The position numbers and the translations under genes were made by a program. A model generated the notes under the pieces. The model was not told the origin of the DNA, searched no databases, and worked only from the letters and a program-made list of their open reading frames with translations. Positions 57,772 to 64,000 of a stretch of 64,000 bases of DNA are shown in pieces. The stretch lies in assembly GCF_001280425.1 (NCBI RefSeq), contig NZ_LIUF01000001.1:352945-416944 (forward strand), read 5' to 3'. Source of the DNA: Haloarcula rubripromontorii. GTDB taxonomy: Archaea > Halobacteriota > Halobacteria > Halobacteriales > Haloarculaceae. Every line of letters begins with the position of its first letter. The stretch's first letter is position 1.

Positions 57772-58539
57772 ATGATACCTGATGAACGACGGAAGGAAAT
57801 CGTTCGACAAGTGAACAAGTCGGATCGGGTCACGGTCGAGGAGCTCACCGAGGAGTTCGGCGTCTCCGAGGCGACGATCCGACGGGACCTCTCGTCACTC
57901 GCGGAAGACGGACTCATCGAACGGTTCCACGGCGGTGCCCTCCCGGCGTCGGAACAGGAGGAAAACGGGACGACCGACAGCATCGACAACCCGAACGGCA
58001 AGCGAGCAATCGCCGAGCGGGCCATCGACGAACTGGAAGACGGCGACGCCGTCTTCTTCGACACGGGGCCGACGGCGCGGGAAGTGGCGAAAGCCATCCC
58101 GGAGCAGGTGTCCCTGCTCGCCGCGACGAACTCGCCGGAGAGCGCGTTCGAACTCCGCGAGACCTGCGGCGAAGTCAAGGTCGTCGGGGACTCGCTGCGC
58201 CAGACCTCGGACGCGCTGGTCGGCCCCAGCGCCGAGTCCTACCTCCGGAAGACGAACTTCGACATCGTGTTCCTCGAGACCGATGCCGTCCAGAGCGACG
58301 GCGGCCTCTCCGTCTCGAACGAGGACGAGGCACGCATCAAGACACTGCTCTGTGAGGGCGGCCGGCACGTCATCCTGGTCGCCGACGGGAGCAAACTCGA
58401 CAGCCGGAGTTTCCGCGAGTTCGCAACGCTCGACGACATCGACATGTTCATCACGGACGTGTCGCTGAGCGACGAGATGCGGAGGGTGTTCGAACAGGCC
58501 AACGTCACCGTGGTCGACAATCTGCTGGCCGTTCCGTGA
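57772..58539 (+). CDS. glpR: DeoR-family transcriptional regulator (GlpR type)
   Basis: 255 residues. N-terminal HTH: RVTVEELTEEFGVSEATIRRDLSSL, split around the recognition helix ATIRRDL, then IERFHGGALP. The C-terminal sugar-phosphate sensor domain has VFFDTGPTAREVAKAI and LVADGSKLDSRSF. DeoR/GlpR proteins repress sugar-use genes until a sugar phosphate binds. Its place right after the ABC importer suggests it controls that operon, probably through the AT-rich upstream region. Confidence 0.9.
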   Translation: MIPDERRKEIVRQVNKSDRVTVEELTEEFGVSEATIRRDLSSLAEDGLIERFHGGALPASEQEENGTTDSIDNPNGKRAIAERAIDELEDGDAVFFDTGPTAREVAKAIPEQVSLLAATNSPESAFELRETCGEVKVVGDSLRQTSDALVGPSAESYLRKTNFDIVFLETDAVQSDGGLSVSNEDEARIKTLLCEGGRHVILVADGSKLDSRSFREFATLDDIDMFITDVSLSDEMRRVFEQANVTVVDNLLAVP

Positions 58540-58568
58540 GCCACCCAGAATAGCTGCCGGGGCCGACG

Positions 58569-59789
58569 CTACGCGAACGCGACCGGCACGCTGCTTGCGT
58601 CGTCGTCGGCTTCGATCTTCTCCAAGGCGTCGTGGAGGTCGGACTGCTGGACCGTTGTCCGGCCGTCGCGGATGGCAAACATCCCGGCTTCGGTCGCCAG
58701 TGAGGCCAGTTCCGCGCCGGAGAGGCCGTCGGTCTCGGTGGCAAACGCACCCAGATCAACGTCGTCGTCGAGGTTCATCTCCTCGGTGTGGATTTCGAGG
58801 ATGCGCTCGCGGCCCTCGACATCGGGGTTCGGGACTTCGATGAGGCGGTCGAAGCGGCCGGGCCGCAGGATGGCGCGGTCGAGCATATCGAAGCGGTTGG
58901 TCGCCGCGATGATGCGGATTTCACCGCGCTCGTCGAAGCCGTCCATCTCCGAGAGCAGTTGCATCATCGTCCGCTGGACCTCGGCGTCGCCGGAGGTCTT
59001 CGACTCCGTTCGCTTGGCCGCAATAGCATCGATTTCGTCGATGAAGATGATAGCCGGTTCGCGCTCGGCGGCGAGTTCGAACAGGTCCCGGACCAGTCGC
59101 GCCCCCTCGCCGATGAACTTCCGGACCAGTTCGGAGCCGGCCATCTTGATGAACGTCGCGTCGGTTTCGTTGGCGACGGCTTTCGCCAGCATCGTCTTCC
59201 CCGTGCCGGGCGGGCCGTGCAGCAGGACGCCGCTCGGCGGCTCGATGCCGACCTCGCGGAACTGGTCGGCGTTGACCAGCGGCTCCTCGACGGCTTCCCG
59301 GACCTCGCGGATCTGCTCTTCGAGGCCGCCGATATCCGAGTAGGAGACGTCGGGGGAGCCATCGACCTGCATCGCCTGCGCGCGGGCGTCGGTCTCGGGG
59401 TCAAGGATCTGCTTGACACCGAAGGAGTCGTTGATGGCGACGCGGTCGCCGGCCTCCAGCCCGTCACGGATAGACGGCGAGACTTCAGTCAGCACTTCCT
59501 GATTGTTGCCGTGCTGTTTGACGACGACGCCGTCGTCGGTCAGCTCCTCGGCTGTCGCGATGTACAGCGAAGAGGTTTTGAGCGTCTCGTTTTCCCGTTC
59601 GAGCTGGTCGACCTCGTCCGTGAGGTCGTGTTGCCGGTCACGGGCGGCGTCAAGCTGCTCAGTCAGCTGTTCGTTGACCTGTACGATCTCTTTGAAATGT
59701 TCCCGGAGTGCCTCCAGACGCTCGTCAGGCGTCATATCGGGATCAAGTTCCAACCGTGGTCGTTCCGGAAGCGAGGGACTGCGCGACAT
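58569..59789 (-). CDS. pan: Proteasome-activating nucleotidase (PAN)
   Basis: 406 residues. N-terminal coiled coil (VNEQLTEQLDAARDRQHDL), an OB domain, then AAA+: HGPPGTGKTMLAKAV (Walker A), IIFIDEIDAIAAKR (Walker B), and the second region of homology ATNRFDMLDRAILRPGRFD. It unfolds substrates and feeds them to the 20S proteasome. The C-terminus ends VPVAFA rather than a clear hydrophobic-Tyr-X gate-opening tail. Start at ATG 59789 avoids an upstream weak extension. Confidence 0.94.
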   Translation of the reverse strand: MSRSPSLPERPRLELDPDMTPDERLEALREHFKEIVQVNEQLTEQLDAARDRQHDLTDEVDQLERENETLKTSSLYIATAEELTDDGVVVKQHGNNQEVLTEVSPSIRDGLEAGDRVAINDSFGVKQILDPETDARAQAMQVDGSPDVSYSDIGGLEEQIREVREAVEEPLVNADQFREVGIEPPSGVLLHGPPGTGKTMLAKAVANETDATFIKMAGSELVRKFIGEGARLVRDLFELAAEREPAIIFIDEIDAIAAKRTESKTSGDAEVQRTMMQLLSEMDGFDERGEIRIIAATNRFDMLDRAILRPGRFDRLIEVPNPDVEGRERILEIHTEEMNLDDDVDLGAFATETDGLSGAELASLATEAGMFAIRDGRTTVQQSDLHDALEKIEADDDASSVPVAFA

Positions 59790-59938
59790 TTGGATGGTCG
59801 ATACTATACGGTTGAGACACAAAGTGCCTTCGGGTCACAGGGGGGTGAAACAGTTATGAGTGTCGAGACGGGGCTGTAGCGGTCAGTGAGACCGGTGGCT
59901 CGAACAGTCGGGCAAGCAGCGAGTCGCCGCTGGCCGCC

Positions 59939-61729
59939 CTACAACAGCTCGGCGAACTCGTCGAGATAGTCGCTGTACGTCGAGAGCGCGGACTCGACCG
60001 GGTCGGGACTGGCCATGTCGACGCCAGCATCGCGAAGCAGTTCCAGCGGGTACTGCCGCGAGCCGCTCCGGAGGAAGTCGACGTACCGCTGGGCAGCGGG
60101 TTCACCCTCTTCCAGAATCCCGTCGACGAGCGCGACAGCCGCCGAGATGCCGGTCGCGTACTGGTAGACGTAGAACGCGCGATAGAAGTGGGGAATACGC
60201 ATCCACTCGCGGGCGATTCGGTCGTCAAGTGCCGCGGGCTCGTAGTAGTCGCCCTTCAGGTCGGCGTAGAGATCGTCCAGTCGGTCGGGCGTCAGCGGCT
60301 CGCCGGCCTCGGACATCTCGTGGGTCCGCTGTTCGAACTCGGCGAACATGGTCTGGCGGTACAGCGTCGAGCGGAACCGTTCGAGGTACTCGTTGAGGAT
60401 GTGCCGGCGCAGTCGCTCGTCCTCGACGGTGTCCAGCAGGTGGTGGGTCAGCAGCGTCTCGTTGACCGTCGAGGCGACTTCGGCGACGAAGATCTCGTAG
60501 CCGGAGTAGACGAACGGCTGTTCCTCGCTGGTGTACTTGGAGTGCATCGAGTGGCCGAGTTCGTGGGCCAGCGTGTACATCGACTCGACGTCGTCCTGGT
60601 AGTTCATCAGGATGAACGGCTGGGAGTCGTAGGTGCCCCCGGAGTACGCGCCGGACTGCTTGTGCTGGGTCTCGTAGACGTCGACCCACCGCGAGTCCAG
60701 GCCCTCGGCCAGCCGGGACTGGTAGTCATCGCCCAGCGGGGCGACGGCCTCGGTGACGTACTCGCAGGCCTGCTCGTACTCGATTTCGGGCGACTCCTCC
60801 TGGACGAGCGGGACGTAGAGGTCCCACATCCGCAGTTCGTCGGCCCCGATGGCCTCGCGTTTCAGGTCGGCGTGGCGGTGGAGCGTGTCGAGGTTGTCGT
60901 GGACGGTGTCGACAAGCGTATCGTACACCTCAACGGGAACGTTCGGGCCGTCGAGCGCGGCCTCGCGGGCGGTGTCGTAGTTCCGGGCGCTGGCCATCTT
61001 CACGTCCGTCTTGACGGCGTTCTTGTAGGCCGTCCCAACCGCATTTCGGACCGTCTCCCACTCGTCGTAGAAGGCCTCGTAGACGCGCTGGCGGAACTCT
61101 CGGTCGGGGTGTTTCTGCAGCGTCGTGAAGTTGTTGAGCGTGATCGGCTGCTGGTCGCCGTCCGGGTCCTCGACGGTCGGGAACTCCATGTCGGCGTTTG
61201 CCAGCATGTTGTACACCTCGCCGGGCGCGCCGGTGACCTCGCCGAGTTCGGCAAGCAGGTTCTCCACCTCGGCCGAGCGGGTGTGGTCTTTCATCCGGAG
61301 CACGTCGTCGAAGTAGTGCTCGTAGGGTTCCAGCCCCGGCTCCGCGTCGATCATCGCCTCGATGTCGTCGTACTCTAACTCCTGCAGTTCGGGTTCGAGG
61401 AACGACGCGGCCGAACTGGCTTCCGAGGAGAGGGACTGCGAGCGGGCGGTCAGCGCCTGGTACGTGTCGTCGGTCGTGTCCTCGTCCCGGCGCATCCGGG
61501 CGTAGGCGGCGACGTTCGACACTGTCCGCATCAGTTCCTCGTAGGTTTCCAAGGTCTTCAGCAGGGTGGCGGCGTCCTCGGTGGCCCGTCCCTCGTAGGC
61601 CGACAGGTCTTCGATTAGTTCCTCCGCTTCTTCGTAGGCAGCTTCCCAGTCCTCGTCGCTGGCGTAGAGGGAGTCGAGGTCCCACTTGTACGCCTCGTCG
61701 ATGTCGCTCCGTGCGGGTACCGAACTCAT
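59939..61729 (-). CDS. pepF: Oligoendopeptidase F (M3B family)
   Basis: 596 residues. Zinc motif AHELGHSMHSKY near residue 385 and the third ligand in SGYEIFVAEVASTVNE. N-terminal helical lobe (KWDLDSLYASDEDWEAAY). It cleaves peptides of about 7-17 residues, downstream of the proteasome; PAN next door may reflect shared protein-turnover work. ATG 61729 (MSSVPARSDIDEAY) is preferred over an upstream start. Confidence 0.94.
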   Translation of the reverse strand: MSSVPARSDIDEAYKWDLDSLYASDEDWEAAYEEAEELIEDLSAYEGRATEDAATLLKTLETYEELMRTVSNVAAYARMRRDEDTTDDTYQALTARSQSLSSEASSAASFLEPELQELEYDDIEAMIDAEPGLEPYEHYFDDVLRMKDHTRSAEVENLLAELGEVTGAPGEVYNMLANADMEFPTVEDPDGDQQPITLNNFTTLQKHPDREFRQRVYEAFYDEWETVRNAVGTAYKNAVKTDVKMASARNYDTAREAALDGPNVPVEVYDTLVDTVHDNLDTLHRHADLKREAIGADELRMWDLYVPLVQEESPEIEYEQACEYVTEAVAPLGDDYQSRLAEGLDSRWVDVYETQHKQSGAYSGGTYDSQPFILMNYQDDVESMYTLAHELGHSMHSKYTSEEQPFVYSGYEIFVAEVASTVNETLLTHHLLDTVEDERLRRHILNEYLERFRSTLYRQTMFAEFEQRTHEMSEAGEPLTPDRLDDLYADLKGDYYEPAALDDRIAREWMRIPHFYRAFYVYQYATGISAAVALVDGILEEGEPAAQRYVDFLRSGSRQYPLELLRDAGVDMASPDPVESALSTYSDYLDEFAELL

Positions 61730-61781
61730 AGCCCGCTCTTGGGACGGGGCCGAAGTAAGCCTTCGTTTCAGCGGCGGGGAG

Positions 61782-62609
61782 CTACAGTCCGTCAGCGATG
61801 TGGTCGGCGACTCGCGCAGTTGTTCGAGCAGTCGCGCGCCGTCGGGCGAAGACTGTCCGGGCATCCACAGCGGCGTCGTCGTCCCGAGTAAAATTCACGT
61901 CCGGGTAGGAGACATCGGTCAGCACCAGCGGTTCGGGCGGGGCGGGTGGGACGCCGTCCGGGCCAAGAACGGGCTCCGGCGAGAGGACGCGGTCGACCTT
62001 CGACAGCGGGGCCGAGCCGTCCGCGACGGCCGCCGCGAGCGAGACGAGCCGGCGGACCAGCCCGCGGCAGAACCCGCCGGCACTCACCCGGACGACGAGA
62101 AACTGGCCCTCCCGGGTCCAATCGATACTGACGGCCCGCTCGGTGCCGGTGTCGTCGGACGTGAGGTTGTGAAAGTCATGTGTCCCGGCGAGCGCGTCGA
62201 CAGCGTCGGCCCACCGCTGGTCGTCGACGGGGTCGCGTCCGGGCCGGTCGGCGTCCGTCGGGGCGTGCAGGTAGTAGGTGTAGCTGCGCTGAGCGGCGTC
62301 GTGGGTCGCGTGGAAGCCGTCGGGGACCTCGGCGCTTGCCCACACGCGAATGTCGTCCGGTAGTTCGCCGTTGAACGCCACCGGTGAGAGCCACGCCGGC
62401 GCGTCGAAGGCGACGGTCTGTGCTCGTGCGGATACGCCAGCGTCGGTCCGGCCGGCAGCGGCGTACCGCTCGGGTAGCCCCTCGCCGCGCTCGCAGACGC
62501 CGAGGCGGACGAGCGCCGAGCGGAGCCGGCCCTCGACCGTGTCCACGTCAGGCTGGCGCTGGAACCCGTGGTACGGTCGGCCGTCGTAGGCCACGCGATA
62601 GGCGCGCAT
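61782..62609 (-). CDS. truA: tRNA pseudouridine synthase A
   Basis: 275 residues. AYRVAYDGRPYHGFQRQP at the start and AAGRTDAGVSARAQTVAF around the catalytic Asp. It makes pseudouridine at 38-40 of the anticodon arm. Slightly longer than bacterial TruA owing to the C-terminal tail. ATG 62609 is chosen. Confidence 0.94.
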   Translation of the reverse strand: MRAYRVAYDGRPYHGFQRQPDVDTVEGRLRSALVRLGVCERGEGLPERYAAAGRTDAGVSARAQTVAFDAPAWLSPVAFNGELPDDIRVWASAEVPDGFHATHDAAQRSYTYYLHAPTDADRPGRDPVDDQRWADAVDALAGTHDFHNLTSDDTGTERAVSIDWTREGQFLVVRVSAGGFCRGLVRRLVSLAAAVADGSAPLSKVDRVLSPEPVLGPDGVPPAPPEPLVLTDVSYPDVNFTRDDDAAVDARTVFARRRATARTTARVADHIADGL

Positions 62610-62704
62610 ACCGATTTCTCGACTGCGAGCCACTTGTCTCGTCCGAATCTCAGTCGCTGGGAAGGATAGACGAACTTAGGCGTCCTGAGGACAAAGAAGG
62701 GAGT

Positions 62705-63211
62705 ATGTCCAACGCCGCCGCGGCGGATCACGACTTCCCTCGCCCGCCCGAAACGTTCACCGACCACGACGGGCGGACGGTGACAATCGAGGCTTACGAC
62801 GGCGACATTGACCCACTCGTGGAGATGTACACTGACTTCGGCCCCGACTCCCGGTCACAGGGCGTGCCACCACGGACTGAGGCGGATGTCCGTGACTGGC
62901 TACCGAACCTTGTCGAAGACGGCCTGAACGTCGTTGTCTGGCACGAGGATCGCGCCGTCGGCCACGCCGTCCTCGTTCCGTATCAGGACACCTCGGAGCT
63001 TGCGATCTTCGTCCATCCGGACTACCAGCACGCTGGCATCGGCTCACAGCTCATCCGCGTACTGCTTGGCTACGGACAGGAGAACGGACTTGACCGCGTC
63101 TGGCTCTCCGTCTCGAACACGAACCACGTCGCCCGAGCGCTGTACGAGTCGGTGGGCTTCGAGACGATTGCCAAAGAACGCGTAGAGATGGAGATGGAAC
63201 GGGCGCTGTGA
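62705..63211 (+). CDS. GNAT-family acetyltransferase
   Basis: 168 residues. The acetyl-CoA-binding core is LAIFVHPDYQHAGIGSQLIRVLL (split before QHAGIGS) followed by WLSVSNTNHVARALYESVGFE. Substrate unknown. It diverges from truA; TATA-like sequence is weak. Confidence 0.9.
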   Translation: MSNAAAADHDFPRPPETFTDHDGRTVTIEAYDGDIDPLVEMYTDFGPDSRSQGVPPRTEADVRDWLPNLVEDGLNVVVWHEDRAVGHAVLVPYQDTSELAIFVHPDYQHAGIGSQLIRVLLGYGQENGLDRVWLSVSNTNHVARALYESVGFETIAKERVEMEMERAL

Positions 63212-63275
63212 GCGGCCCACTCACGAACGGCCACACGCAGGGATAGTGGCTACGCGGCAGTAGACCCTGACGCCG

Positions 63276-63707
63276 TCATTCGGTTTCGAGGGAGACTTCC
63301 CTGTCGGTCTTACGGACCTCGTTTTCGGTTCCGCTGTTCGCTGAGAGAGATTCGGTCTCCAGCAGGCGGTCCAGCCGCCGCTCGAACTCGCTGTCTGTCA
63401 GTTCGCCGCGGGCGTAGCGCTCTCGGAGGTGATCGACCGGGTCCACCGTCGGTTCCGTTGCGTTGGGTGCATCGGCTTCATCCTGTGCTGTCTCATCCGC
63501 CGGGGACTCGATCATCGGCAGTTTCGACCCCAGAAGGGCGACGAGCGGAGCGAGGATGACCCACCCGAGAATGATCGAGACCGGTGCAATCACGTTGCCG
63601 AGGCCGGCCACACCCCCAAGCATGGCGATACCCAGCGAGAGTATCGCGATGGTCGCAACGAGCTTCCATCTCGGGAGGGCGATGGAGGGGAGGTTCATGT
63701 CGTCCAC
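63276..63707 (-). CDS. Membrane protein with C-terminal SHOCT domain
   Basis: 143 residues. Two N-terminal membrane helices (VATIAILSLGIAMLGGVAGL; SIILGWVILAPLVALL), an acidic linker and a SHOCT motif (VDHLRERYARGELTDSEFERRL). SHOCT domains are short oligomerisation-type motifs in haloarchaeal membrane proteins of unknown role. Confidence 0.85.
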   Translation of the reverse strand: MDDMNLPSIALPRWKLVATIAILSLGIAMLGGVAGLGNVIAPVSIILGWVILAPLVALLGSKLPMIESPADETAQDEADAPNATEPTVDPVDHLRERYARGELTDSEFERRLDRLLETESLSANSGTENEVRKTDREVSLETE

Positions 63708-63759
63708 TCAACACGCTGGTCGCAAAAAGCTACTGTCACAATCCGACCGCGAGGTCGCG

Positions 63760-64000
63760 CTACTCCGCGAAGTCCTCGAACGTCGGCCGGTCGTGATCGC
63801 CGGGGAACGCCGAGAGCGGGACGCTCACCTGCTCGCCGTCGTCCATCTCCTTGAGCGTCACCTCGTCGTTTTCGAGGTCCTGCTCGCCGACGATGACGAC
63901 CGTCTCGGCGTTGATGCCGTCGGCGTAGCCCATCTGCGCGCCGAACGAGCGGTCGGCTACGTCGCTCTCGACGACGTGCCCGCGCTCACGCAGCTCCCGT
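63760..64000 (-). CDS. hisS: Histidyl-tRNA synthetase, C-terminal end (cut by window edge)
   Basis: 80 codons visible, ending at the stop at 63760-63762. RELRERGHVVESDVADRSFG and NAETVVIVGEQDLENDEVTLK match the anticodon-binding domain of class IIa synthetases, and the wording is closest to haloarchaeal HisS. The rest lies beyond the window. Confidence 0.85.
   Translation of the reverse strand, partial: RELRERGHVVESDVADRSFGAQMGYADGINAETVVIVGEQDLENDEVTLKEMDDGEQVSVPLSAFPGDHDRPTFEDFAE

Overview
The window is a high-GC stretch of a haloarchaeal chromosome, most likely Haloarcula or a close relative. Evidence: an acid-rich proteome, TATA boxes 25-30 bases before start codons with almost no leader, twin-arginine lipoproteins, halocyanin, and archaeal information genes (aIF5B, PAN, Nob1, TrmY, Pus10, RNase HII, SecDF, CheF). 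The genus is inference; the class Halobacteria is firm. The window opens inside an IS6-family transposase and closes inside histidyl-tRNA synthetase.

Layout. 0-7.4 kb: end of an insertion sequence, two NUDIX hydrolases, a large lipoprotein with a Vps62/NLP-like motif, TrmY, a deaminase, a CBS protein, a second lipoprotein and tRNA-Pro(CGG). 7.5-22.7 kb: a protein-glycosylation and sugar-nucleotide region. It has a UDP-sulfoquinovose-synthase-like enzyme, two short-chain epimerases, an AglB-type oligosaccharyltransferase with an altered catalytic motif, two membrane proteins, a UDP-sugar dehydrogenase, two sugar-1-phosphate nucleotidyltransferases, a polyprenyl-phosphate sugar-1-phosphate transferase, a DUF4330 protein and GlmS. 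These fit one pathway: make activated sugars, one probably sulfonated, load them on a lipid carrier and transfer them to surface proteins. 22.9-34.2 kb: an acetate module (two acetyl-CoA synthetase paralogues around an integrase-like/HTH regulator, then a two-subunit sodium/solute symporter, a UspA protein and a small membrane protein), bracketed by two CheF taxis proteins.

34-48 kb: UppP, MscS, Pus10, a beta-helix surface protein, RNase HII, a 490-base gap that looks like an undescribed structured RNA, SecDF, glucose-6-phosphate isomerase, a CPBP protease, a 48-residue ribbon-helix-helix protein, Nob1, a PRC-barrel protein and halocyanin. 48-64 kb: aIF5B, pyruvoyl arginine decarboxylase, a PQQ-type beta-propeller lipoprotein, a carbohydrate ABC importer behind an AT-rich promoter with a DeoR/GlpR regulator after it, PAN, oligoendopeptidase F, TruA, a GNAT acetyltransferase, a SHOCT protein and the end of hisS.

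Most noteworthy: the candidate structured RNA between rnhB and secD; the sulfoquinovose-type glycan locus with its variant AglB; and the catalytically dead recombinase domain fused to a Bat-type regulator between two acs genes, with inverted repeats at its own start and before the second acs. No CRISPR array, rRNA or prophage was seen.
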